A stretch of 64,000 nt of DNA, from assembly GCA_023404675.1 (NCBI GenBank), contig JAEYAW010000028.1, forward strand, positions 186,001 to 250,000. Reading direction: 5' to 3'. Below the pieces are notes generated by a model. The model was given only the letters and a program-made list of their open reading frames with translations, made no database searches and was not told where the DNA came from. The stretch is from Pseudomonadota bacterium (GTDB taxonomy: Bacteria > Pseudomonadota > Alphaproteobacteria > Rhizobiales > Xanthobacteraceae). Made by a program: the position numbers and the translations under genes. Shown one piece after another: positions 32,814 to 42,802 of the stretch (the stretch's first letter is position 1; the number at the start of each line of letters is the position of its first letter).

Positions 32814-33467
32814 TCACGGCTTCCACCGCAGGAAATTCGCGATCAGGGCCAGCCCGAAGCGCTGGCTCTTCTCGGGGTGAAATTGCGTGCCGATGGCGGT
32901 GTCCCTCGCCACGATCGCGGTGACAGGCCCGCCATACTGGGCGCGCGCCACGACGTCCGCCTCGTTCGCAGCCTTGAGGTGATAGGAGTGCACGAAATAG
33001 GCGTGCAACCCCTTGTCGCCCAGCGCCAGCGCCTCCAGCACCGGATGCTCGCGCAGCGGCTCCAGCGTGTTCCAGCCCATGTGCGGGATCTTCAGACTCT
33101 CGTCGCTCGGCTCGATCTTCTCGACGTCGCCCGCCACCCAGCCGAGCCCCGGCGTCGTGACGTACTCCTTGCCCTGCGTCGCCATCAGCTGCATGCCGAC
33201 GCAGATACCGAAGAACGGACGCGCCTTGTCGCGCACCACCTCGGTCATCGCTTCCACCATGCCGTCCAGCGAATCGAGGCCCTTGCGGCAATCGGCGAAC
33301 GCGCCGACGCCCGGCAGCACCACGCGGTCGGCGCGAAACACGGTATCGGGATCGCGCGTCACCACCACGCGCGGTGGCTCCGGCAGCTTGCGGGCGGCGC
33401 GCTCGAAGGCCTTCGCGGCCGAATGCAGGTTGCCCGAGCCATAGTCGATGATCGCGACGGTGCTCAA
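32814..33467 (-). CDS. hisH: imidazole glycerol phosphate synthase, glutamine amidotransferase subunit
   Basis: 217 aa from a TTG at 33467 that overlaps the DUF2628 stop as TTGA, preceded by GGGAG at good spacing. There is no ATG near the conserved N-terminus [15 protein letters not shown]. The class I amidotransferase triad is visible: Cys in [12 protein letters not shown] near residue 90, His and Glu in [10 protein letters not shown]. Supplies ammonia to HisF. Confidence 0.97.
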   Translation of the reverse strand: MSTVAIIDYGSGNLHSAAKAFERAARKLPEPPRVVVTRDPDTVFRADRVVLPGVGAFADCRKGLDSLDGMVEAMTEVVRDKARPFFGICVGMQLMATQGKEYVTTPGLGWVAGDVEKIEPSDESLKIPHMGWNTLEPLREHPVLEALALGDKGLHAYFVHSYHLKAANEADVVARAQYGGPVTAIVARDTAIGTQFHPEKSQRFGLALIANFLRWKP

Positions 33468-33973
33468 CGCCGTGCTCCCGGTTCGGGAAACAGGCCCAGC
33501 ACCGGACGATCGCCGCTGTCCGGCGCGCGCAGCGGCGGCGGCGACCCCCGGTTCATGCCGACCATCCGCAGCACCGCGTCGCGACGGCCCGGCCAGCGGT
33601 CGAAGAACCGACGCTCGGCGCTTTCGTGATCGTCGGCCACCACCACATCGATCTGCCGCCACTTGCCGCGCGACAACGTCCATCGCCGCAGGTTCGCGCC
33701 TTCGAAACCCATCTGGATGGCGAGCAGCAGCATCGACAAAAGGCTCGCGCCCTGTCCCGCGCCGACAATGCGCAGCGCCGCCGTGAGGCCGAAGCCGATC
33801 ACCAGATAGCCCAGCAGCGCCAGCCACAGCCGGTGCCAGATCAGCCACAGCGCGCTGGCGGCAAACGCCCAGAAATGGAAACCGTCGCGCACAAACACGA
33901 AACGCTCGGGCGAAAGCCGCTCGCCGGTGAGCGCAGCGATCGGCGCATGCACGGTGTAGATTTTCATCGTCAA
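33464..33973 (-). CDS. DUF2628 family membrane protein
   Basis: 169 aa (or 167 from MKIYTVHAP). Family hallmarks: MKIYTVHAP at the start, [26 protein letters not shown] with a first helix, then two more helices, and a late [12 protein letters not shown] segment. Function unknown. Sits between hisB and hisH and is translationally coupled to hisH by the TTGA overlap, so it is part of the his transcript. Confidence 0.88.
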   Translation of the reverse strand: MTMKIYTVHAPIAALTGERLSPERFVFVRDGFHFWAFAASALWLIWHRLWLALLGYLVIGFGLTAALRIVGAGQGASLLSMLLLAIQMGFEGANLRRWTLSRGKWRQIDVVVADDHESAERRFFDRWPGRRDAVLRMVGMNRGSPPPLRAPDSGDRPVLGLFPEPGARR

Positions 33974-34092
33974 CCTCCGGCGCGCGGCAGGCGCGCTTCA
34001 CGTTCGGACGAAATCGCGACAGCCACCCTCTCCCGATGGAAGAGGGCGCACGCAGCATGACTTGGGGCTGCTTCCATCAAAACACAAACGCC

Positions 34093-34686
34093 CTAGCCAC
34101 CAAGCTGTCCCTTGGTGGACGGCACCTCGCCCGCCGTCTTCGGATCGATCGCGACCGCCGCGCGCAGCGCCCGCGCCAGGCCCTTGAAGCAGGACTCGGC
34201 GACGTGATGGGCGTTCTCGCCATATAGCGTCTCGACATGCAGCGTCAGCCCGGCATTCATCGCGAACGCGTTGAACCACTCGCGCACCAGCTCGGTGTCG
34301 AAGGTCCCGATCTTGTCACGCGCGAACGTCGTGCGGAACACCAGCACCGGACGACCGGATATATCGAGCGCGACGCGCGTCAAGGTCTCGTCCATCGGCA
34401 TGTAAAGGCTGGCATAGCGGGTGATGCCAGCCATGTTGCCGAGCGCCTGCTTGACGGCCTGCCCGAGCGCGATGCCGACATCCTCAACGGTGTGGTGCTC
34501 GTCGATATGCAGGTCGCCGTTGGCCTTCACGCTCATGTCGATGCGCGAATGGCGGGCGAGCAGGTCGAGCATGTGGTCGAAGAAGCCGACTCCGGTGGCA
34601 ATGTCCGCCCGGCCGGTGCCGTCGAGATCGACGCTCACCGCGATATCGGTTTCCTTGGTCTTGCGCGTGATGGTGGCGCTGCGCAT
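34093..34686 (-). CDS. hisB: imidazoleglycerol-phosphate dehydratase
   Basis: 197-aa monofunctional HisB. Manganese-binding motifs [13 protein letters not shown] and [15 protein letters not shown] in the first half and [10 protein letters not shown] in the second half. Converts imidazole glycerol phosphate to imidazole acetol phosphate. First gene of the cluster hisB-DUF2628-hisH-hisA-small gene-hisF-hisE, divergent from hslV. Confidence 0.98.
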   Translation of the reverse strand: MRSATITRKTKETDIAVSVDLDGTGRADIATGVGFFDHMLDLLARHSRIDMSVKANGDLHIDEHHTVEDVGIALGQAVKQALGNMAGITRYASLYMPMDETLTRVALDISGRPVLVFRTTFARDKIGTFDTELVREWFNAFAMNAGLTLHVETLYGENAHHVAESCFKGLARALRAAVAIDPKTAGEVPSTKGQLGG

Positions 34687-34871
34687 GGCTCGGCCTTTAG
34701 TCCCTTTGAAATCGCGGCCCTTTTAACAGGCCGATCACGGCTGCGCCACCATGCAGACCGCCCCCGGTGCGGCGACCTGTCTCTATGGTGACCGGTTTCG
34801 CGCCGCCCGGCGCCGATTGCATCGCTGCCGGATCGTGCCTAAATCCGCCCCACAGTTGAGGAGACACGCAC

Positions 34872-35444
34872 ATTTCCCATTCCGACCCCCGCCAGCCTTT
34901 CGCCGAGGCGTGGCATGGAACGACCATCCTGACCGTCCGCAAGGGCGGCAAGGTGGTGATCGGCGGCGACGGGCAGGTCTCCGTCGGCCAGACCGTGATG
35001 AAGGCAAATGCCCGCAAGGTGCGCAAGGTCGGCAAGGGCGACGTGATCGGCGGCTTCGCCGGAGCCACCGCGGACGCCTTCACCCTGTTCGAGCGGCTGG
35101 AGAGCAAGCTGGAGCAGTATCCCGGCCAGCTCACCCGCGCCGCCGTCGAACTCGCCAAGGACTGGCGCACCGACCGCTATCTGCGCCGGCTGGAGGCCAT
35201 GATGATCGTCGCCGATCGCGATGTCTCGCTGGTGCTCACCGGCACCGGCGACGTGCTGGAGCCGGAGGCGGGCGTGATGGCCATCGGATCCGGTGGCAAT
35301 TACGCGCTCGCCGCCGCCCGCGCCCTGATCGACACCGATCGTGACGCCGAGGCCATCGTGCGGCGTGGGTTGCAGATCGCCGCCGACATCTGCGTCTACA
35401 CCAACCACAACGTCACACTTGAGACGCTGGACGCCAGCACATGA
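34872..35444 (+). CDS. hslV: ATP-dependent protease subunit HslV, probable ATT start
   Basis: Ntn-hydrolase peptidase of the HslUV proteasome-like complex. The mature catalytic Thr follows WHG in [20 protein letters not shown], and the rest ([37 protein letters not shown]) is standard. Reading upstream from the Thr in frame, no ATG, GTG, TTG or CTG occurs before a TGA stop at 34857-34859. An ATT at 34872, eight bases after GAGGAG, is the best start and gives 190 aa. The internal ATG-like codon at 34953 lies inside the core and would remove the catalytic Thr. hslU follows. Confidence 0.9.
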   Translation: MSHSDPRQPFAEAWHGTTILTVRKGGKVVIGGDGQVSVGQTVMKANARKVRKVGKGDVIGGFAGATADAFTLFERLESKLEQYPGQLTRAAVELAKDWRTDRYLRRLEAMMIVADRDVSLVLTGTGDVLEPEAGVMAIGSGGNYALAAARALIDTDRDAEAIVRRGLQIAADICVYTNHNVTLETLDAST

Positions 35445-35468
35445 TGCGGCCGCGCTCAGCCCCTCCCC

Positions 35469-35513
35469 GTCACCCCGAGACCGCTGCGCATGGCGCGGCT
35501 CCCGAGTGGTCAC
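35469..35513. repeat. intergenic palindromic repeat in the hslV-hslU gap
   Basis: GTCACCCCGAGACC on the left and GAGTGGTCAC on the right around GCGCATGGCGCGGCTC. The centre matches the copy at 63211-63254 (CACATGGCGCGGCTC). It lengthens an otherwise tight operon gap to 95 bases. Confidence 0.5.
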
Positions 35514-35539
35514 GGCCGTCTGACAGAGATCAATAAAGA

Positions 35540-36844
35540 ATGACCGACTTCTCTCCCCGCGAAATCGTTTCCGAGCTGGACCGCTACATCGTCGGGCAGG
35601 CCGATGCCAAGCGCGCGGTCGCCATCGCGCTGCGCAACCGCTGGCGGCGGCTGCAGCTTGAAGGCCACCTGCGCGACGAGGTGCTGCCCAAGAACATCCT
35701 GATGATCGGCCCGACCGGCGTCGGCAAGACCGAGATCGCGCGCCGCCTCGCGCGGCTGGCGGGCGCGCCGTTCCTGAAGGTGGAAGCCACCAAATTCACC
35801 GAGGTCGGCTATGTCGGCCGCGACGTCGAGCAGATCATTCGCGATCTGGTCGAGGTGGCGATCACCCAGACCCGCGAGCGGCGGCGCAAGGACGTGCAGG
35901 CGAAAGCCCAGATCGCCGCCGAGGAGCGTGTGCTGGACGCGCTGGTCGGCGCCAATGCCAGCGCGGCGACCCGCGATTCGTTCCGCCGCAAGCTGCGCGC
36001 GGGCGAACTCAACGACAAGGAAATCGAGATCGAGACCCAGTCGGGCGGAGGCGGCATGCCGATGTTCGAAATTCCCGGCATGCCCGGCGCGCAGATGGGC
36101 GCGCTCTCGATCGGCGACATCTTCGGCAAGCTCGGCGGGCGCACCAAGACCCGCCGCACCACGGTCGAGGCGTCGCACGAGATTCTCGTCAATGAGGAAT
36201 CCGACAAGCTGCTCGACGACGAGGCGCTGGTGCAGGACGCCATCCGCGAGGTCGAGAACAACGGCATCGTGTTTCTCGACGAGATCGACAAGATCTGCGT
36301 CCGCGAGGGCCGCGCCGGTGGTGACGTCTCGCGCGAGGGCGTGCAGCGCGACCTGCTGCCGTTGATCGAGGGCACCACGGTCTCCACAAAGCACGGCGCG
36401 GTGAAGACCGATCATATCCTCTTTATCGCCTCGGGCGCGTTTCACATCTCGAAGCCCTCGGACCTCTTGCCGGAACTGCAGGGCCGCCTGCCGATCCGCG
36501 TGGAATTGCAGGCGCTGAGCCGCGACGATTTCCGCCGCATCCTCACCGAGCCGGAAGCCTCGCTGATCAAGCAGTATATCGCGCTGCTGCAAACCGAAGG
36601 CGTGGCGCTGGACATCACCGACGACGCCATCGATGCGCTCGCCGACATTGCCGTATCGGTGAATGCCAATGTCGAGAACATCGGCGCACGGCGTTTGCAG
36701 ACCGTGATGGAGCGGGTGCTGGACGAGATTTCGTTCGTCGCGCCGGATCGTTCCGGCGAAACCGTCCGCATCGATGCCGACTATGTGCGCAGGCAGATCG
36801 GCGACCTGGCGAAGAACGCCGATCTCAGCCGATTCATTCTGTAA
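35540..36844 (+). CDS. hslU: HslU ATPase subunit of the HslUV protease
   Basis: 434-aa AAA+ unfoldase. N-terminal [20 protein letters not shown], Walker [15 protein letters not shown] near residue 57, pore GYVGRD near residue 90, Walker [11 protein letters not shown], and the C-terminal SRFIL tail that docks into HslV. Partner of the preceding hslV; followed by a bidirectional terminator. Confidence 0.98.
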   Translation: MTDFSPREIVSELDRYIVGQADAKRAVAIALRNRWRRLQLEGHLRDEVLPKNILMIGPTGVGKTEIARRLARLAGAPFLKVEATKFTEVGYVGRDVEQIIRDLVEVAITQTRERRRKDVQAKAQIAAEERVLDALVGANASAATRDSFRRKLRAGELNDKEIEIETQSGGGGMPMFEIPGMPGAQMGALSIGDIFGKLGGRTKTRRTTVEASHEILVNEESDKLLDDEALVQDAIREVENNGIVFLDEIDKICVREGRAGGDVSREGVQRDLLPLIEGTTVSTKHGAVKTDHILFIASGAFHISKPSDLLPELQGRLPIRVELQALSRDDFRRILTEPEASLIKQYIALLQTEGVALDITDDAIDALADIAVSVNANVENIGARRLQTVMERVLDEISFVAPDRSGETVRIDADYVRRQIGDLAKNADLSRFIL

Positions 36845-36871
36845 GTTTTTTATCGATCGCACCGAAACAGA

Positions 36872-36898
36872 AACGCCCGGCACAAGGCCGGGCGTTTT
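36872..36898. terminator. bidirectional terminator between hslU and ppa
   Basis: Ten-base perfect stem (36872-36881 with 36887-36896), loop ACAAG, T-run on the plus strand and a shorter one on the minus strand, 27 bases after hslU and 27 bases after the ppa stop on the other strand. Confidence 0.9.
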
Positions 36899-36924
36899 AG
36901 TTTGTAAGATAATATTTGCGCCGC

Positions 36925-37455
36925 TCAGGTCTTGCCGGCGCGCTCGATGGCTTCCAGGATCAGCTTGTGCGCCTCGGCGGCATCGCCCCAGCGCAGCACC
37001 TTCACCCACTTGCCGGGTTCGAGATCCTTGTAGTGCTCGAAGAAGTGCTGGATCTGCTGCAGCGTGATCGCCGGCAGATCGCTGTGATTCTTCACGTTGT
37101 CGTAGCGCTGCGTCAGCTTGGAGGTCGGCACCGCGAGAATCTTCTCGTCGTTGCCCGCCTCGTCCTCCATGTACAGCACGCCGATCGGACGCGCCGCGAT
37201 CACCGCGCCCGGCACGATGGCGCGGGTGTTGGCGACGATGACGTCGCACGGATCGCCGTCGTCCGACAGCGTGTGCGGGATGAAGCCGTAATTCCCCGGA
37301 TAGCGCATCGCTGTGTAGAGGAAGCGATCGACGAACAGCGTCCCCGACTTCTTGTCGAGTTCGTACTTGATCGGCTCGCCGCCGACCGGGACTTCGATCA
37401 CGACGTTCACTTCGTGCGGCGGATTCTTGCCGATCGGAATGGCGTCAAGGCGCAT
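36925..37455 (-). CDS. ppa: inorganic pyrophosphatase
   Basis: 176-aa family I soluble pyrophosphatase, same length as E. coli Ppa, starting [17 protein letters not shown]. The active-site signature [10 protein letters not shown] lies near residue 65, with [17 protein letters not shown] and [12 protein letters not shown] before it. The open frame runs upstream to 37608 without conservation. Cytoplasmic hydrolysis of PPi. Confidence 0.98.
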   Translation of the reverse strand: MRLDAIPIGKNPPHEVNVVIEVPVGGEPIKYELDKKSGTLFVDRFLYTAMRYPGNYGFIPHTLSDDGDPCDVIVANTRAIVPGAVIAARPIGVLYMEDEAGNDEKILAVPTSKLTQRYDNVKNHSDLPAITLQQIQHFFEHYKDLEPGKWVKVLRWGDAAEAHKLILEAIERAGKT

Positions 37456-37671
37456 GGGAGGCTCCGGGAGGAATTTGGGAAGGAACGGGATGTTTGCGGC
37501 GCACCCTTTGAACGCAAAAGCGAAATCACGCCAGCATTTTGTTTCGGCCGAATCCCGCCCGCGGCGGCTCAACCGCCTTCGTTTCGGGCCTGACAAAGAA
37601 ATTATCAAGTTATATCAATATGATAGATTGGAGTGATCACGTCCTGCGAGTGGCACGGAGGGCCGGTCGCA

Positions 37672-38040
37672 TCAGTCCCGGCCGGGGAAGGGATCCTTCC
37701 AGGCCAGAAGCTGAGCCCTGATGGCGTCGGCCGAGTAAGGCTTGTTGAGCATCGGGCGACCGATAAAGGCGGCGGGAAGCAAGCGGGCCGGCGCGCCCGT
37801 CACGAAGGCGAACGGCACCCCGTAGCCGGCCAGTCGCTCGGCGATCGCGAAGCTCCGCTCGTCCCCGGCAAGCGCGACATTGAGGAAGGCGAAATCCGGC
37901 CGGCTGTCGTCGATCATGTCGAGCGCCTGCGCAACGCGGGCCGCGACGCGAACGACGGGAACACCGGATGCGCGGACAATGTCCTCGAAATCCAGCGCGA
38001 TCAGTCCGTCATCCTCGACGATGAGCACGTTGCCGGGCAT
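37672..38040 (-). CDS. single-domain receiver protein lacking the phospho-acceptor Asp
   Basis: 122 aa from MPGNVLIVEDDGLIALD (an ATG at 38079 adds 13 residues). CheY-like receiver: acidic pair in VEDD, switch Thr in FAFVTGAP and Lys in LNKPYS are present. The position of the phospho-acceptor Asp, normally LDV, reads FAFLNVALAG, so Asp is replaced by Asn. No output domain. Divergent from a Crp/Fnr regulator gene. Probably an Asp-independent or partner-binding receiver (inference). Confidence 0.85.
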   Translation of the reverse strand: MPGNVLIVEDDGLIALDFEDIVRASGVPVVRVAARVAQALDMIDDSRPDFAFLNVALAGDERSFAIAERLAGYGVPFAFVTGAPARLLPAAFIGRPMLNKPYSADAIRAQLLAWKDPFPGRD

Positions 38041-38349
38041 GGCCGGCGGATGCCGGCCTTCGGGAAGACCTGGTTCCATGGAGCGACGCGCGCCTTTGTT
38101 TGCAGGGATCAATCTATTGCCGTGGAGTCGGCGGTGAGCAGCGCACGCGCAAACGCCCGGGCGGCGCGTTTGCTGTCCCTGCAAGGAACCGATCACACCC
38201 CATTTGCGTTGTCTGCCCACTTGTGAACACGCCTCATTTCTGCCGCGTGAATCACACGGGGGCGCATCCAAATCTTCATGTGCCAGCAGCAACCCAATGC
38301 CGCGTGCGGGGCGAGCAACTCTTACGCACGTCTTGAGAAAGCATTTCGG

Positions 38350-39105
38350 ATGGACGCGAATTACATGCAGCAGGACTTGAACAAGCGGCCTGCCAACAGC
38401 TTGTTGCGGTTCATCAGGCCAGATGACTATCAGCTGATCGCTCCGCATATCGAGACGGTGCGTCTGTCCCAAGGCGACCGGCTTTACGCCGCCGGCGAGG
38501 CCGTCGAGACCGTTTATTTTCCCTGCGGACCCAGCCTGGTTTCCTTTTTGATATCCAGCGAGGACGGCCAGGATGTCGAGGTCATCATGGTCGGCCGCGA
38601 GGGCGCGGTCGGCGGCATCGTCAGCCAGGGGAGATTGCCGGCCTATTCGCGGATCATGGTCAAGTTCGACGGGCCGTTTGCCCGCCTGCGCGTGGCCCGT
38701 CTCGAAACGGCGAAGGCCTCGTCGCCCGCGCTCGCCAACCTGTTCGCGCGCTATGCCGACTGCATGCTGGCCCAGATGTTCCAGTCCGCCGCCTGCAACG
38801 CCATACACAGCATCGAACAGCGCTCCGCCAAATGGATCGTCGCCGCGATCGAGCGGACCGGCAGCGACTTCCTTCCGCTCACCCACGAAGAGCTGTCCAC
38901 GATGCTCGGGGTCGGGCGCAGCTACACCAGCCGCGTCATGCAGATTTTCAAGGCGGAAGGCATTCTCGAAACCCGGCGCGGCGCGCTCGTGATCCGGGAC
39001 CGGGATGCCCTTCGGGCCCGTGCCTGCGGCTGCAACGAGCAGGTGAAGGCCCACTTCGATGACGTGCTGCGCGGGGTCTATCCGACCCCGGGCTCCCATC
39101 TCTGA
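38350..39105 (+). CDS. Crp/Fnr-family transcription regulator
   Basis: 251 aa from MDANYMQQDLNKRPAN. Cyclic-nucleotide-binding-like beta barrel with RLSQGDRLYAAGEAVETVYF, then a long dimer helix, then a winged HTH with LTHEELSTMLGVGRSYTSRV near residue 180. There is no N-terminal Fe-S cysteine cluster of the FNR kind. Effector unknown; such proteins in this bacterial group often mediate stress responses. An in-frame start at 38278 exists but is less likely. Confidence 0.9.
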   Translation: MDANYMQQDLNKRPANSLLRFIRPDDYQLIAPHIETVRLSQGDRLYAAGEAVETVYFPCGPSLVSFLISSEDGQDVEVIMVGREGAVGGIVSQGRLPAYSRIMVKFDGPFARLRVARLETAKASSPALANLFARYADCMLAQMFQSAACNAIHSIEQRSAKWIVAAIERTGSDFLPLTHEELSTMLGVGRSYTSRVMQIFKAEGILETRRGALVIRDRDALRARACGCNEQVKAHFDDVLRGVYPTPGSHL

Positions 39106-39140
39106 TCACGGGCAGAGTCCGGAATAGAGGCTGTCCCTCG

Positions 39141-39169
39141 TTGTCTTTTCGAGGGCTCGCCCTTATATT
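39141..39169 (+). promoter_or_regulatory. typA promoter
   Basis: TTGTCT at 39141-39146 and TATATT at 39164-39169 with a 17-base gap fit a housekeeping sigma promoter well. Transcription would start near 39176, leaving a leader of about 215 bases before typA. Confidence 0.6.
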
Positions 39170-39188
39170 GCGCCGCAATGCGTCGTCA

Positions 39189-39225
39189 GTGCCCGGCCCC
39201 GGTGGACCGGGCACCGGCATTTTTA
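39189..39225 (+). promoter_or_regulatory. attenuator-like hairpin in the typA leader
   Basis: Eight-base GC-rich arms (GTGCCCGG and complement, 39189-39196/39207-39214) around a ten-base loop, followed after CGGCA by five T. Lies about 13 bases after the predicted start site and 165 bases before typA, so it would act as a leader terminator or attenuator. Confidence 0.45.
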
Positions 39226-39390
39226 GGTCTAGAGGCATGATTTTCTTGCCGGAATCCGAACGGATCGGATTTCGGCCATGCATTCGAAGGCGTGACAGAC
39301 GGGCCGGACGCTGCCCGGCCGACCCGAACCGCCAACCGATCGCCGACGTGATGTGCCGACGCCACCGGCTTTCAGATCAGAAGACTGACA

Positions 39391-41211
39391 ATGAATCTTC
39401 GTAACATCGCCATCATCGCCCACGTCGACCATGGCAAGACCACGCTGGTGGACAAGCTGCTGCAGCAATCGGGAACGTACCGCGAGAACCAGCGCGTCGC
39501 CGAACGCGCCATGGACTCCAACGATCTGGAGCGCGAACGCGGCATCACCATTCTCGCCAAGTGCACCTCGGTGCAGTGGGAAGACACCCAGATCAACATC
39601 GTCGACACCCCCGGCCACGCCGACTTCGGCGGCGAGGTGGAGCGCATCCTGTCGATGGTCGACGGCGTGATCGTGCTGGTCGACGCCGCCGAAGGCCCGA
39701 TGCCGCAAACCAAGTTCGTGGTCGGCAAGGCGCTCAAGCTCGGCCTTCGCCCGATCGTCGCGATCAACAAGGTCGATCGTCCCGACGCGCGCATCACCGA
39801 AGTCCTCAACGAGGTGTTCGATCTGTTTGCCGCGCTGGACGCCACCGACGAGCAGCTCGATTTCCCGATCCTCTACGGCTCGGGCAAGAACGGCTGGATG
39901 GGCGTCAGCCCCGAGGACAACGGCAACGGCATGAAGCCGCTGTTCGAGCTCGTGCTGAAGCACGTCGCGCCGCCGCAGGTCGAGGAAGGTCCGTTCCAGC
40001 TGCTCGGCACCATCATCGAGGCAAACCCCTATCTCGGCCGCATCATCACCGGCCGCATCGCCTCCGGCAGCGTGAAGCCGAACCAGGCGGTGAAGGTGCT
40101 CGCCCGCGACGGCAAGCTGGTCGAGACCGGCCGCATCACCAAGATCCTCGCCTTCCGCGGCCTTGAGCGCGTGCCGCTGGAGTCCGCCGACGCCGGCGAC
40201 ATCGTCGCTATCGCGGGCCTTACCAAGGGCACCGTGGCCGACACCTTCTGCGATCCGTCGGTGGAGATTCCGCTGCAGGCGCAGCCGATCGATCCGCCCA
40301 CCGTGTCGATGACCTTCATGGTCAACAACTCGCCGCTCGCCGGCACCGAAGGCGACAAGGTGACGAGCCGCCTGATCCGCGACCGCCTGCTGCGCGAGGC
40401 GGAGGGCAACGTCGCGCTGCGCGTCGTCGAGGCCGCCGACAAGGACTCGATGGAAGTGTCGGGACGCGGCGAATTGCAGCTCGCGATCCTGATCGAAACC
40501 ATGCGCCGCGAGGGCTTCGAGCTGGCGGTGTCGCGTCCGCGCGTCGTGCTGCAGAAGGACGAGGCCGGAGCCTGGCAGGAGCCGATCGAGGAGGTCGTCA
40601 TCGACGTCGACGAGGAGCATTCCGGCGTCGTCGTGCAGAAGATGAGCGAACGCAAGGCGGAGATGATCGAGATGCGGCCATCCGGCGGCAATCGCCTCCG
40701 GCTGGTGTTCTACGCGCCGACGCGCGGCCTGATCGGCTACCAGAGCGAACTGCTCACCGACACGCGCGGCACCGCGATCATGAACCGCCTGTTCCACGGC
40801 TATGCGCCGTACAAGGGCGAGATCGCCGGCCGCCGCAACGGCGTCCTGATCTCCAACGAGCAGGGCGAGGCGGTGGCCTACGCCATGTGGAAGCTGGAGG
40901 ATCGCGGCCCGATGATGATCGAGCCCGGCGCCAAGGTCTACAAGGGCATGATCGTCGGCGAGCACACCCGCGACAACGATCTCGAGATCAACGTCATCAA
41001 GGGCAAGCAGCTCACCAACATCCGCACCACCTCGAAGGACGAGGCGGTGCGCCTGACCCCGCCGCTCAAGATCACGCTCGAAAAGGCGCTGTCCTATATC
41101 GAGGACGACGAGTTGGTCGAGGTCACGCCGAAGTCGATCCGCCTGCGCAAGCGCCATCTCGATCCGAACGAGCGCAAGCGGGCCGAGAAGATCAAGGAGC
41201 AGGTGGCGTAA
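39391..41211 (+). CDS. typA: ribosome-associated GTPase TypA/BipA
   Basis: 606-aa translational GTPase, standard length. G1 [15 protein letters not shown] near residue 12, G3 [16 protein letters not shown]4 [11 protein letters not shown], then domains II, III, V and the TypA-specific C-terminal domain with [19 protein letters not shown]. Acts on ribosomes under stress and cold. Preceded by a long leader with a hairpin. Confidence 0.98.
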   Translation: MNLRNIAIIAHVDHGKTTLVDKLLQQSGTYRENQRVAERAMDSNDLERERGITILAKCTSVQWEDTQINIVDTPGHADFGGEVERILSMVDGVIVLVDAAEGPMPQTKFVVGKALKLGLRPIVAINKVDRPDARITEVLNEVFDLFAALDATDEQLDFPILYGSGKNGWMGVSPEDNGNGMKPLFELVLKHVAPPQVEEGPFQLLGTIIEANPYLGRIITGRIASGSVKPNQAVKVLARDGKLVETGRITKILAFRGLERVPLESADAGDIVAIAGLTKGTVADTFCDPSVEIPLQAQPIDPPTVSMTFMVNNSPLAGTEGDKVTSRLIRDRLLREAEGNVALRVVEAADKDSMEVSGRGELQLAILIETMRREGFELAVSRPRVVLQKDEAGAWQEPIEEVVIDVDEEHSGVVVQKMSERKAEMIEMRPSGGNRLRLVFYAPTRGLIGYQSELLTDTRGTAIMNRLFHGYAPYKGEIAGRRNGVLISNEQGEAVAYAMWKLEDRGPMMIEPGAKVYKGMIVGEHTRDNDLEINVIKGKQLTNIRTTSKDEAVRLTPPLKITLEKALSYIEDDELVEVTPKSIRLRKRHLDPNERKRAEKIKEQVA

Positions 41212-41250
41212 GCAAGCCTTCGCCGCGCCATCTTTGCAGTCTGAATTCCA

Positions 41251-41358
41251 TCATCCTGAGGTGCGCGCCTGATGCGCGCCTCGAAGGACGAACGGGCCAC
41301 CGCGCACCATCGGGACCGTCACCCTTCGAGGCCCGCTTCGCGGACGCCTCCGGATGAC
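41251..41358. repeat. intergenic palindromic repeat, paired copies
   Basis: Two hairpin-type copies lie back to back after typA: TCATCCTGAGG...CCTCGAAGGACG (41251-41290) and CACCCTTCGAGG...CCTCCGGATGAC (41320-41357). Same family as the elements at 23269 and 63211. Confidence 0.65.
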
Positions 41359-41381
41359 GGATCACCGGCTTTGCCAAGGCC

Positions 41382-42629
41382 ATGCCCCTTCCTTCCGACA
41401 TCGACATCGCTATCATCGGCGCGGGCGCGGCGGGCCTCGCGGCGGCGCGCGTGCTGGAAGGTTCCGGACGCTCGTTGATCGTGCTGGAAGCGCGCGAGCG
41501 CACCGGCGGACGCGCCCACACCATCAACTTCCCGCACGGCATCCGTTTCGATCTCGGCTGCGGCTGGCTGCATTCGGCCGACCGGAACGGCTTCGTCGCG
41601 GTGGCGCGGCAGCTCGGATTCGATCTCGACACCACCGAGCCGCGCTGGCGCGAGCAGAGCCTCAACATCGGCTTCTCGCCGGACGAGCGCCGCGACTACC
41701 TGGCCGCGCTGGATGCCTTCTATGACCGCGCCGAACAGGCCGCGCTGCGCGAGAATGACGGCCCCGCAAGTGCCTGGCTGGAGCCGGGCAATCGCTGGAA
41801 TCCGCTGATCGACGCCATCTCGACCTACGTCAACGGCTGCGAACTCGATCAGGTGTCGGTCTACGACATGGACGCCTACGAGGACACCGGCCATAACTGG
41901 CGCGTGGTGCGCGGCTATGGCGCGCTGGTGCAGGCCTTCGGTGCGTCATGCCCGGTCGCGCTCGGCGTCGATGCGACCGTGATCGACCACACCGGCACGC
42001 GCCTGCGCATCGAGACCTCGCAAGGCACGCTCACCGCCGGACAGGTGATCGTCACCGTGCCGACCAACATCCTCGCGACGGAGCGCCTGCGCTTCTATCC
42101 GGCGCTGACGAAAAAGACCTCCGCCGCCGCGGGATTGCCGCTCGGCCTTGCCGACAAGGTGATCCTGCAGATCAAGGGAGACGTGGCGGACCTGCGGGCC
42201 GACGAATTCCTGCGCGGGGCAAAGACCCGCACCGCGACCGGCAGCTATCAGCTCCGGCCGTTTGGCAGTCCGTGCATCGAGGGATTCTTCGGCGGTCGCC
42301 ACGCCCGCGAGCTTGAGGATGCGGGCGAGGGCGCGCTGGCCGCCGCCGCCATCGACGAGATCGCCGCGCTGCTCGGCAACGGCTATCGCAGCCGGCTCAA
42401 GCCGCTGATGGCCTCGCGCTGGGCACACGATCCGTTCGCGCTCGGCTCCTATTCCCACTCCCTGCCCGGCCAGTCCGGCGACCGCGCGATCCTCGCTGAG
42501 CCAGTCGACGGCCGCATCTTTTTCGCCGGCGAGGCGACCTCGCCCGGGTTCTTCTCGACCGCCCACGGCGCGAAGGAATCAGGCGAGCGGGCAGCCCGCG
42601 AGGTGCTGGGGCGTCACACCGCTGACTGA
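41382..42629 (+). CDS. FAD-dependent amine oxidase family protein
   Basis: 415-aa flavin monoamine oxidase fold. N-terminal dinucleotide motif IAIIGAGAAGLAAARVL with VLEARERTGGRAHT completing the FAD site near residue 40, and the C-terminal IFFAGEATSPGFFSTAHGA. No signal peptide. Related proteins oxidise polyamines or amines, or desaturate; the substrate cannot be read from sequence. The start at 41382 is well supported. Confidence 0.9.
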   Translation: MPLPSDIDIAIIGAGAAGLAAARVLEGSGRSLIVLEARERTGGRAHTINFPHGIRFDLGCGWLHSADRNGFVAVARQLGFDLDTTEPRWREQSLNIGFSPDERRDYLAALDAFYDRAEQAALRENDGPASAWLEPGNRWNPLIDAISTYVNGCELDQVSVYDMDAYEDTGHNWRVVRGYGALVQAFGASCPVALGVDATVIDHTGTRLRIETSQGTLTAGQVIVTVPTNILATERLRFYPALTKKTSAAAGLPLGLADKVILQIKGDVADLRADEFLRGAKTRTATGSYQLRPFGSPCIEGFFGGRHARELEDAGEGALAAAAIDEIAALLGNGYRSRLKPLMASRWAHDPFALGSYSHSLPGQSGDRAILAEPVDGRIFFAGEATSPGFFSTAHGAKESGERAAREVLGRHTAD

Positions 42630-42802
42630 CCCGGCGGTTTCCGCTACGCCGCAGCAGTCAGCGGGCGATCTTCTGATGCTTTTTCCATCGATATGTCCGG
42701 TTTTGAGACGGAAAATCGGCAACTGATGCACAAAGTCCACATGTTAACCGTTTATTAACGCTGTCTCTTGATGGCGGGCCGCCGACTTGCTTTGATCGGG
42801 CC

